NCBI GenBank assembly: GCA_022414725.1
Contig: CM039462.1
Location: forward strand, 17,508,577-17,572,576
Origin: Microglena sp. YARC
Taxonomy: Eukaryota > Chlorophyta > Chlorophyceae > Chlamydomonadales > Chlamydomonadaceae
Reading direction: 5' to 3'
DNA: 64,000 nt
Shown: piece after piece, positions 11,701 to 24,100 of the stretch
Layout of the letters: each line of letters starts with the position of its first letter
Position numbering within the stretch: the stretch's first letter is position 1
Program-made: the position numbers and the translations under genes
The notes under the pieces: generated by a model
Database searches by the model: none
What the model saw: only the letters and a program-made list of their open reading frames with translations
Told to the model about the DNA's origin: nothing

Positions 11701-14700
11701 AGCTAGCTCCGGCTTACGCTGTGGTGTCCTTCACATCACGTCCTGTGAGTAACTGTATTACACGGATGTAACAATTTCAATTATTTGGCTTTATAATAAA
11801 TTGTTTATATACCGGTCATACAAATAATGTAAGGCCATGCTTTACGATGAATGGTTTGTGGTGAATGCTTTATAATGTCATGCCTTAAAATGGATGATTG
11901 TTTTGTTTGCTTTATACTGAATGATTTATATAATACAGATAATATAATACCATGCTTTACAATTAATTATTTAAGGTGAATGCTTTATAATGCCATGCTT
12001 TAAAATGGATTATTGTTTTTGTTATGCTTAATAATGAATGATTTTTATAATGGCATGGACATGGTAGTTTGAGTATACGCAGTCGGATTCTTTATAATGG
12101 CATGGACATGGTAGTATGAGTACACGCAGTCGGATTCGTTTATGAGTAGGGAACGGCAATATTATATCATATGATACCATGTCATCATATGTGATATCAT
12201 ATGATGCAATTTGTATGATATCAAATGGAATCATACTCGCCTTTGGTCAGCATCTTATGGTATGCCGGCCCCTGCAAATATATGTATATGTACGGATATG
12301 TATAGCGTTTTTCATTCGATCGTCAGTTTACCACCTTGTTTTCACTTAAAGCTGCTCAAAGCCTTGTTTTCTTGTGTTGTCACTCAAAGTCGCCCAAAGC
12401 CTTGTCTTCTTGTGTTGTTACTCAAACCCACTCGCACGAGTGTGTTGTCACTCAAACTTGCTCAAGGCCTTGTCTTCTTGTGTTGTTACTCAAACTCACT
12501 CGCACGAGTGTGTTGTCACTCAAACTTGCTCAAGGCCTTGTCTTCTTGTGTTGTCGCTCCCGCTCGCTCACACGAGTGTGTTGTCAATCAAACTCGCTCA
12601 AGGCCTTGTCTTCTTGTGTTGTCGCTCCCGCTCGCTCACACGAGTGTGCTGTCAATCAAAACTCGCTCAAGGCCTTGTCTTTCTTGTGTTGTCGCTCCCG
12701 CTCGCTCACACGAGTGTGCTGTCAATCAAACTCGCTCAAGGCCTTGTCTTCTTGTGTTGTCGCTCCCGCTCGCTCACACGAGTGTGCTGTCAATCAAACT
12801 CGCTCAAGGCCTTGTCTTCTTGTGTTGTCGCTCCCGCTCGCTCACACGAGTGTGCTGTCAATCAAACTCGCTCAAGGCCTTGTCTTCTTGTGTTGTCGCT
12901 CCGCTCGCTCACACGAGTGTGCTGTCAATCAAACTCGCTCAAGGCCTTGTCTTCTTGTGTTGTCGCTCCCGCTCGCTCACACGAGTGTGCTGTCAATCAA
13001 ACTCGCTCAAGGCCTTGTCTTCTTGTGTTGTCGCTCCCGCTCGCTCACACGAGTGTGTTGTCACTCAAACTCGCTTAAAGCCTTGTTCGTCAGTTGACCA
13101 CCTTGTTTTCACTCAAGGCCACTCAAATCCACTCAAAGCCACCTCAAGCCGTTCAAGCCATTCAAAGCCAACCCCCTTTGGCTTCAAAAAGCATAATGGA
13201 CCTTCACAAGTATAAAAATATAACGAATCCTATACAAGTCAGATAAGTAGATAACACCATGACACTTAACTCTTATAAAAACAAAAAGTATGCTACCCCA
13301 CCAGCCTGGCCAAATCAGCTTCTGACCAAATCCAGCCCACAGGTCGATTCTCGAAACTAAGGGTTTCATTGCAGGGTCGATTCCCAAAACGATGGGTTTT
13401 ATTGCATAATGCAAAAAATTGCACTTAAAGAAACCCTGCCTCCAGGCCAGCTTCATCTTATCATTACCCGCCCAAAGTGTAAACAGCAAGGCATGGTATT
13501 GAAAAGCTTTGTTTATTTTGTTGGATACACGAAGCAGCTTCTAGGCCGCTACCTTTCCCCGTTCTTGGGCTTAGCCCAAAGCTATCCAGTGTATCTAAAC
13601 GCTGACAGAGCAGGCATTCCAATGCAGCTAAAAGTTATGGGATTGACTCAGTGAGTGGCTGACAGAGCTGGCTGGAAGCTGCCATGCGTAGCCCCAAAAA
13701 GAAACACGGTTTAAAACGCTTGTTGGAGCCGAGCCCGAGCCCTGGCCAGGTTCACAAAATCTCAGATTTGCCGCCTTGGATGAGGTAGAGAACTTCCCTC
13801 TATGCTGTAGCGCGGTAGTCCAAGCTGAGGTGCAGAGGGTCTGCAAAACCAAATAAACCCAACATGGTAGCTTTCTCCAGAATGTACGCATGCATGCAAA
13901 TGGGAGAGTTCCCTCAATCTCATGCCTGTGGCTAATTAATTTTCAATTTTCATCGCCCATTGGTAGTTTGGTCCCAGCACAAGCGAACGGGCTGGCCCTC
14001 TCAACCTCACGCCTAGCCATAAGCTGTGATATTTATTTATTTAAACACAAATGATGGTCCACCCCTTGCAGGTTGAATCGTACAGGCCGAGTGCAGGCAG
14101 CCGGCCTTGGCCGGGCTAACAGTGCGCAGGTATGTAGGGAAAGGTAGGAGGGTACAGTTTGAAAGGTGGTTGGAGGGTGCAGTCTGGAAGGTGTTTGAAG
14201 GGTACAGGTTTGAGGTTGTTTGAAGGGTACAGGTTGGAGGTTGGTTGGAGGGTACAGGTTGGAGGTCGCTTTCTCCCAACTGCTTTCAATTGGCCTCTTT
14301 CCATCAGCCCCCTATATGTATAAAGCACTGACTGGCATACACTGTGGTTTTGGGGGGGTCTTTGGCACCCTTTTCTGCACCCCTACGGCACCAAGCAGAA
14401 TGCATCCTTTAAAGCTAAATACAAGGGTGCCACAGACCAAAGTTGCTGTGACAGGAGTAGGTAAAAGCTAAGTTAGTTAAAATTAGCGAATGAATAATAT
14501 TTGTGAATGTTATATATAATATTAGGCTGACGAGCTGTCTCACCAGAATTTTGAATTTATTTGAAAAACTAAGATTATTGTGACCCTATAATAATATTAG
14601 TTAATATTAGTTTTTCAAATACTAAAATTAGTTGCCGTTCCCTACAGGTATGGCTGCGGACACTGGACTTCAATTCGATGCGTTATGTTCTTGTGTCATG

Positions 14701-15799
14701 TTCATGTTCATATTATTTGCATGTTCTGATATTATGTTGAGGCGTTATGTTCATGTGTTACTTTATGTTTATGTTATTTTGATGTTACATTCATGTTTAT
14801 GCTCATATATTATGTTCAGGTGTTGTGTTCATGTAAATGGAAAACAACATTTCTTATTTTTGTTCCACTCACATAAAGTATTATGATAATTGAATTTCCA
14901 AAAATGTACACAAATTTGAAATTCGAATGGACAAAAAGCGAAAAATAAAGCCGTAATGCCTTTTGTTTACACCCTTACTAAAGACATATATTCAAGTAGG
15001 TCTACAATTTAAAAGTAACTGGGGCAGGCAACCCTTGGTGAATGAAATATGCAGTGTGACAAGTAGAGTAGTGGAACATGCAATATACTGTATGCTTAGG
15101 ATAGGCACTGCAGGGGTGGTGGGGGGGTGGTGGGGGGGTGGTGGTGGGGGGGGGGGGGGGGGGGGCTCCTTGTCCTTTCTGTGCAGTGGGACAAGTGGAG
15201 TAGTTGAAAGTGCAATAAACTGTATGCTTAGGATAGGCAATGCAGGGGGGGTGGGGGTGGGGGGGCTCCCTTGTCCTTTCTGTGCAGTGGGACAAGTGGA
15301 GTAGTTGAAAGTGCAATATACTGTATGCTTAGGATAGGCAATGCAGGGTGGGTGGGGGTGGGGGGGCTCCCTTGTCCTTTCTGTGCAGTGGGACAAGTGG
15401 AGTAGTTGAAAGTGCAATATACTGTATGCTTAGGATAGGCAAATGCAGGGTGGGTGGGGGTGGGGGGCTCCCTTGTCCTTTCTGTGCAGTGGGACAAGTG
15501 GAGTAGTTGAAAGTGCAATATACTGTATGCTTAGGATAGGCACTGCAGGGTGGGTGGTGGGTGGGGGGGCTCCCTTGTCCTTTCTGTGCAGTGGGACAAG
15601 TGGAGTAGTTGAAAGTGCAATATACTGTATGCTTAGGATAGGCAATGCAGGGTGTTGGTGGTGGGTGGGGGGGCTCCCTTGTCCTTTCTGTGCAGTGGGA
15701 CAAGTGGAGTAGTGGAACATGCAATATACTGTATGTTTAGGATGGGCACTGCAGGGTGGTGGTGGTGGTGGTGGTGTGTTTGTGTGTGTGTGCGTGTGT

Positions 15800-15843
<44 letters not shown>

Positions 15844-18137
15844 TCTCTTGTCCTTTATGTCCAGTGGGACAAGTGGGGCAGGCGACCCTTTGTGAATGCA
15901 AAGGGTTGCTTGCCCTACTTGTAAGCGCAGCTAACTGAGCTTCGACATTTATGATGACAACTTGAGTCAAAAAGGAATAGGAAAACCAGGGTCTGCATGT
16001 TTATCTCTTTGACCCTCTTTGAATCTCTTCGAGCGCAAAGAATCCATTTATGTGATCTGCTCTCTTATATTTGTGTGGTCTGTTCCATTTGTGTGATCTA
16101 TTCCATTTGTGTAATCTGTTCCATTTGTGTGACCTGTTCCATTTGTGTGATCTGTTCCATATGTGTGATCTGTTCCATTTGTGTGATCCGCTCTATCTGC
16201 TCTCTTAAAGCACATCATATAAGCTGTGATCCTCGCATCTCTCCTATTCCTAGTCTCCATATAAGTCTCTTATACTTTGGTCACCCCTAATCATTCTTGC
16301 GCAAATGGCAAGAATGGCTGCTGACTTTATTCGCATCTTCCATATTATCATATTATATAATAGCTTCGCAGCATAGCATCATGCCATAATATATCATCAT
16401 ATCATAGCATCATAGAACAACCTCATAGCATCATAGCATATTATATCGTCATAGCATCATTCCATATAATCATATGGCCACACTAAACAGTATTTTGTTC
16501 ATTGAATGTCCACTTTGGCCAAAAATACAACTTTTTCCTATTAGAGTTTAGCTCATCCACAGATGTGACAGAACCGTAAAGGATATTTTTGTAACATATG
16601 GCCCAGTAAGGTTTTTGGCCCCCCCCCCGTCGCTTATGATTTGTTTGGTTTCAGTTCACCAGTGCTCGTGCTCGGAGTGGGCCCAGATTCACCCCGTTGT
16701 CCTTTTGACAGTCCAACCGAACAACGACTGAGGCGAACCTGACACGTCAGCCAACTGTCTCGTTACTAATTGGCTTTAGTCAGCTCAATCCTTGCCACCT
16801 GTCGTTCCGGTACCAAGACTCTCCGCCAATTTTCCGCGTCGCTTGCAACACTGCATGGGACTTGATTTAGTAGAGCCATCTAACCCTAAGAACTCCTGAT
16901 ATATTTTTGTGTAGCCATCAACATCCGTATTGTTTTTGCTTCACTGTCAACTGCCATGGTAGCTTTGTCCAGGTAAAGTAGCAGCCCGCTCTCTACCGCC
17001 GTAAACAGGGCTCCCTTTATACCATGTCCCACCAGGCGTTCTCATCTCATTACATAAGTGTCGCCATCAACATCCGTATCATATGATTTTTGTGCAGATG
17101 GCAAGAATGTCAGCGGACTTCATACGCGGCCAAAACAACCCTAGCCATGTACAGGCTGGCAGTGAAGGAATGAAGGGCACACAAGAAACGGAGCATGATC
17201 GAGTCTTTGCTATCATGTGCTTTGACGAGATGCAGGTAGGGGAGGGCAGGTGGTAGGGGAGGGTAAGGTGCTTGGACAAAATGCAGGTAGGGTAGGTGGT
17301 AGTGTACAGTAGGGTGCTTTGACAAAATGCAGGTAGGGGAGAGTAGGTGGTAGGGTAGGGTAAGGTGCTTCGACAAAATGTAGGCAGGGTAGGTCGTAGG
17401 GTAGGGTAAGGTGTTTGGACGAAATGCAGGTAGGGTAGGTGGTAATGTACAGTAGGGTGCTTTGAAAAATTGCAGGTAGGGGAGAGTAGGTGGTAGGGTA
17501 GGGTAAGATGCTTCGACAAAATGCGGACAGGGTAGGTGGTAGGGTACAGTAGGGTGCTTCGACGAGATGCAGGTAATGTTCACCATTCATTAGTTGGACC
17601 TTGTGCGTGCAACACAGTTTCCTTTTTGGGCTACGCATGGCAGCTTCCATCCAGCTCCAATAGGAAGTCGCTGGTTCAACTTGAAAGCTTTCAGCTGCAT
17701 TGGAATAATGGAATGCCTGTCATGTTTGCTATCAGATGCAGTACAGGGATATGCAGTACAAGGATTTGGCGTGGTCGTCGCGTGCTAGAGGCAACGTGGC
17801 TGTCGCCCAGGTGCCACCTCACCAACTTGCTGGTGAAAGCGCGCGATGCCCTCGAACTGTTCAAACATTAAAAATCGTGGCAACCACCGTCATGTTTGCT
17901 ATCAAATGCAGTAGCTAGCATCAGGTTTGGCCCAAGGACAGGGGAAATGAGCTGTCTCAAAGCTGCTAAGCGTAGCCGGAAACAAAACTGTGGCACACAA
18001 AAATACACATGAAGCATACACAAACTCATACACCGAAAGACACACACAAACAGACAGTCCAACCAACAGTTCTATGTGGCAGTGTTAATTACTGATGAAT
18101 TTACTGAGTAACTAACTGATTAACTGTCTGACTGATC

Positions 18138-18174
<37 letters not shown>

Positions 18175-21100
18175 ATTAGCTGATTAACTGACTGATTTTA
18201 TGGCTGGCTGGCTGGCTAACTGACTGACCAACTTGCTGGTTAACTGAATGACTGGCGGTCTGGATGACTGACTGCCTGGCTAACTGACTGACCCACCGAC
18301 TGACTAACTTACCGATTAACTGACTCACTGCACGCCTCAGTTCAAAGCAGCCGTGATGCCCTATGACCAGACACCCGAGCATAGTTGTGTGCCTTATTTA
18401 TTTTGCAAACACTTTGACTGCTATTTTACCTTTATATTATTTTATTCATATTCTATCTATGTTTTATTTTATTTATTTTGCAACAATTTGACTGCTATTT
18501 GATCTATATTGAATGTTTATGTTGCCTGAGCCTATGTATCCCGGCAGGACCGCTCTTAACGTGTGTTAACCATTTCTCCGCAAGCAAGCTGACAGCCAAA
18601 CAAACAGACACAAATAAATAAATAGTACCCTGTTATGAAGTGTGAGGTTGAGGGGGGCAGCCCGTATGCTTGCTCTGGGGTGAACCACCAAAAACAAAAA
18701 TAGCACCAAAAACAAAAACAATCACAAAAAGCAACCACAAAACAGAAAACCACCAACAACAACCAAAACAATCACTAAAACGACCACTGAAAAAAACGAT
18801 TGGCCTCCACAGGTATCAGATGTCTTCAGTGCAGTAGCCTTGAAAGGACTGATGGAAGTGTTGACCTCAAGTGGCTGTGTGGTGGTTTGCACCAGCAACA
18901 GGGCTCCTAGGGATCTGCCTCAACATGGGCTACATGAGGCAATGTTTGAGCACTTCATTCAAACGTGAGGATGAGACATAAAATGATGTGGGCCAAGTGG
19001 GAGGGTGTGGGAAAGCATGTGGGATGAGTGGGCACTGTTTCTTTTGGGGCTTCACGCAGCAGCTTCTATGAAGCTCCCTTCCCCCATCCTTAGGCTAAGC
19101 CAAAAGTTAGCTAGTGAGTCTCGACGCTGACAGGGTTGGCATTCCAATGGAGCTGAAAGCTATGGGATTGGCCCAGTGACTGGCCGATGGAGAATGCTGG
19201 AAGCTGCCATGCGTAGCCTCAAAAATTAACAGTGTGAGCGGGAGGTCATGTGGGACGAGTGGGTGGGCATGATGTGGGATGAGTGGGAGGGCAGCTTTTT
19301 TCCTCATCAAATGAGGGGCGGGAGTGAAAGTGTGAGTAGGAGTTGGAGGAGATCATATCTTTCTATGGCTGCAGATGGGGGTAGGGGGGTAGGGAGAGAG
19401 GATGGTAGGTGGCAGTGGTAGTAGTGGTAGGTGATGGTGGTGGTGGGCAAATACCAATCCCCCCCCCCCCCAACATATCTGTACCTGTTGGCTAGGTTAC
19501 CCATATATTTTGCACACACACACACACACATGAGGACGTGCTCCTCATTCTATGGCCGTAGATGATGCATTAGAAGAGATTGCATTCGCGTATTTGATTA
19601 TGGTTGGCTAGTGGGCATGTTGGTGGGTGGGTGGGTTAGATGTTAGGGGTGGAGGTATGTTCTCACATGTTGGTGGGTGGGTGGGTTGGATGTTAGGGGT
19701 GGAGGTATGTTCTCACATGTTGGTGGGTGGGTGGGTTAGATGCTGGGGATGGAGGTATGTTTGCACATGTTTATGGGTCAGACTCCTGGCATAGCCTGTG
19801 ACATGGGCACTCTCTTCTAGAAACGCACTGGCTTCTAGACCCACATATGTAGGGTAAGGCAAAGTTAGTAAATATTAGTGAATGAGTAATGTTAGTGGAA
19901 CAAGTTTGCAACGTGGCATAGCACAAGCAACCTGTGTGTGTGTTTGTGTGTGTGCACATGGGTGTGTGGGTGTGGGTGTGGGTGTGGGTGTGGGGGGGGG
20001 GGGCACCGTGGAACAAGTTTGTTCATATTAGAGTGACTAGCCGTCTCGCCAGAATTATGAATTTATTTGAAAAACTAATGCAAATGTGACACTACAATAA
20101 CATTACCGGTAGTTAATATTCGTTTTTCAAACACTAATATTAGTTGCCGTTCCCTACACATATGGACCCAGACTAACCTAATGGTTGCAACGCAGGCTGC
20201 CCTAATGCTCCTTATGCTGATTACTTGGCGAGCGTCTCTCTTGAATTTAATTTGAATTTGAATTGATTTTATAACACTTTTCTGTCAGCTAGCGTGTTCA
20301 CCTTTGTTACATATGAACACACATAGATACATAAATAAAGAGAAGTCTTATTACGAGGCATGAGGTTGAGGGATTCATCCCGTTTGCTTGCACTGGGGAC
20401 AGGCATCAAATATGAACCCTGACCACGAGCTGACCACCATAGTTTTTCTTTGAAGCTACAAGCCGCAGCTTCTGAGCAGCTCCCTGAGCCAGCCACCCGG
20501 CTGAGCCCCAAGATTTCAGCAGTTCTGGGAAGATGATGCTGTCAGCTTCCAGATGCAATATGTTTATAGAAGTTTGGCTGGGTAGCATTCCAGGGGAGCT
20601 ACTTAGAAGCTGCTGCTCGTAGCTGAAAAACAAAGCTATGACACCAACCTCATTACCCCTGGCCCCCTTGATGTAGGATTGAAACAAGTTGCGAGGTAAT
20701 CGAGCTGACTTCGGAAAATGACTACCGGCGTTTGATGCTGGAGGATGCAGCTCGCTTCATCGTTCCCTCACACACTCACACACACTCGTCCACTTCTGAT
20801 GAATTCGCCAAACTGCTTGCTGGCCGCTCGTACCTCCAACCAGAGGGGTCGCAAAGCAGTACAATGCTTGAGCTGCTGTGGCAGCAGGTGGTTCAACAGG
20901 AAGTACAGCGTACCACGAATAGGGGGCCTAGCCCAAGTATCTCCCCTCGCCCCCTCTCCATACCTGTCATGTTCGGGCGCACATTGGATGTCCCTTCATC
21001 AGTGGGGGGCCTTGCCCGGTTCAAGTTTACAGACCTGTGTGCTGTCCCATTGGGGCCTGCCGACTACATCGCGGTAGCGTCACACTTCCACACAGTATTC

Positions 21101-24100
21101 ATCAGTGATGTACCGCTCATGAGTATGCAGGTACGGCTTGAGGGTTATATGTGTGCTTGTGTGCGTTTATGTGTATGTGTGTGTTTGTGTGCATGTATGA
21201 TCACTGATGAAGCAGTAGTTAATGAGTATGCAGGTAAGGCTTGGGGGTGGCGTCACACTTCCACATTGTATTCTTCACTGATGTACCGCTCGGTAGTATG
21301 CAGGTACGGCTTGAGGTTTATATGTGTGTGTGCGTATATGTGTGTTTAAGTGTGTGTTTGTGTGTGTATGATCACTGATGCACCGCTCATGAGTATGTAG
21401 GTCCGGCTTGAGGTTCATATGTGTGTGTGCGTATATGTGTGTGTTTAAGTGTGTTTGTGTGTGTATGATACTGATGTACCGCTCATTAGTATGCAGGTCC
21501 GGCTTGAGGTTTATATGTGTGTGTGCGTATATGTGTGTGTTTAAGTGTGTTTGTGTGTGTATGATCACTGATGTACCGCTCATTAGTATGCAGGTCCGGC
21601 TTGAGGTTTATATGTGTGTGTGTGCGTATATGTGTGTGTTTAAGTGTGTTTGTGTGTGTACGAACACTGATGTACCGCTCATGAGTATGCAGGTCCGGCT
21701 TGAGGGTGGCATCACACCTTATCGCCGTCTTTGCCTTTCATGCACTTCTTGCACTTCAAATTCCCCTTCTGTTGCCTGTCTGTGAATTGAAGGTATTGTG
21801 GAGGGTACAGGTTGGAAGGTGGTTGGAGGGTTCAGGTTGGAGGTTATTTATTCATTCCAGGTCATCCTTGGTGGTTGGCCCCAGTGCAAGCAAACTAGCT
21901 GGCCCCCTCAACCTCTCGTCTCGTAATAAGGCATACTATTTATTTATTGGTTCATTTATTTATTTATTTGTCACTCACAGCATTGTGCCTCCATTCCCCA
22001 TCTATTTTTCAGATCCGAGACCAAGCCCGTCGATTCATCACCTTGATCGATGAGCTGTACAACGCTCGAGTACGACTTGTCTGTACTGCTGCAGTAGCGC
22101 CAGATCAATTATTCAGAGGGGCAGAGTCAGATGAGCCTATTTTGGACTTAGAACAGCTCCAATTCGAAAGTGCGGTAGAAGGTGAGAACTTATTTAAGGA
22201 TTTGAATAAGGTGTTTCATTTCTGGCTTTTTAATCAATCTTGGACTTATAACAGCTCCAATTCGAAAGTGCGGTAAAAGGTGAGAATATATGAAGCGTAT
22301 TTGAAAGTCAGCAGAAAACGTATAAAGTATATTTGAAAAAATCAGCAGAACACAATTGAAGCGTATTTGAAAAAGTCAGCAGAACGCAGATGCAGCGTAC
22401 TTGAAAAGGGTTTATTTTCTCACTTATAAACCAACTTAGAGCAGCTCCAATTTGAAACTGCAATAGGAGGTGAGAACTTATTAAATCAAGTTCAAATCAT
22501 CTCCTGAACTGCTTAAATCATTAATCTGTCCTTCGATTAACATATCCATGCATCTCCTCTCCTCCACACCCTCTTCTATCCAAGTCTTCTTTCTGTTACC
22601 TTGACACGATACGTGGGACCCCGTTTTGGCCAAAACTTTCGCTACCTTGACACCAACCCCCCCGGGGCAGCCCTTCGGGCGGCCCTATCTAAATCACTAC
22701 CTGGACCCCACCTTCGGGCGGCCCTATCTAAATCACTACCTGGACCCCACCTTTGGAAAGTGCCAAATCCCTGAAAGCTACCAGAAGACACCCTTTCTGA
22801 AAGAACAACAAGTTCTATGCAGCGTCGGAAGCGACGCTAAAAATTGGCTTAGACTGTTTGCATCGGAGCGACAGGTGTCAACGGAAGCGAGTTAGTTACG
22901 AGACCGTTGGCTGACATGTCAGGCTTAGTCTAGGTGAGACAGATGGTCGCTGGTCGGTCGGTCGGACACATGGGTAACCCTGGGGGCTCCCGCCCCCTTG
23001 GAGAGGGGGCTCCGCCAAAAAAACTCTGCTTCCACCAACCATCCTTTGGTCTGTTATCTTATCATGTATCCATCAATTTGTCTGTTCATCTATCCATCTG
23101 TTTGTCTGTTCATCTATCCATCCATTCGTCTGTTAATCTATCCATCCATTTGTCTGTTCATCTATTTATCCATTTGTCTGTTCATCTATCCAGCCATGTG
23201 TTCATCTATCCAGCCATCTGTTCATCTATCCAGCCATCTGTTCATCTATTTATCCATTTGTCTGTTCATCTATCCAGCCATCTGTTCATCTATCCAGCCA
23301 TCTGTTCATCTATCCAGCCATCTGTTCATCTATTCAGCCATCTGTTCATCTATCCAGCCATCTGATCATCTATCCATCCATTTGTCTGTTCATCTATCCA
23401 GCCATCTGTTCATCTATCCAGCCATCTGTTAATCTATCCATCCATTTGTCTGTTCATCTATCCAGCCATCTGTTCATCTATCCAGCCATCTGGCTGTTCA
23501 TCTATCCAGCCATCTGTTCATCTATCCAGCCATCTGTGCATGTATCTGTCTCCCCTACCAACTATTTCTACCTACTGCTGGCCATCCATCATCTTTCCAT
23601 ACACCCCTCCAGATGGGGGCTATTTCATACTCCTAAAATATTATTCTTGGGGGTGGAATTGAATTCAGATTGGATTTTCATTTTGGATTGGATTTGATCT
23701 GGATTGGATTGATTTTGGGATTTGGGTTGGATTTTGATTGAAATGGATTGTTTTTGTGTGTCTGCCTGTGACTACGTGCATGCAACATACGTACTGCCTG
23801 TGACTATATACTGCCTGTGACTGTGCATCCAACATACGTACTGCCTGTGACTTCCGAGCATGCAACATACGTACTGCCTGTGACTATATACTGCATGTGA
23901 CTACGTGCATGCAACATAGCACCCATTAACCCGGTCACCTAAACAATTGTCTTCCTGCAATTGCGCTTCAGATGGAAGGCTGCGAAGGGACGTCATGACA
24001 GCAGGAGGAGTGGCGCCCGTTGCCTCTTCACCAGCAGCTGCAAGGGAGGCAGCCGCAAGGTTGGGGGGTGCTGAGGAGCAGTTTGCATTCAGGTAGGTCA

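Noticed and set aside
12211..13215. Open frames of 234-334 codons on plus
   Set aside because: All three frames are open because the 68-bp unit shifts frame each time; no domain, and the same peptide appears in each frame.
16915..16972. A 58-base AFG1 exon that would repair the phase between the third exon and Walker B
   Set aside because: Splice signals and phase fit, but the peptide (Cys/Phe-rich) has no homology and the segment is partly a copy of the intron next to 17098; a shifted acceptor explains the phase equally well.
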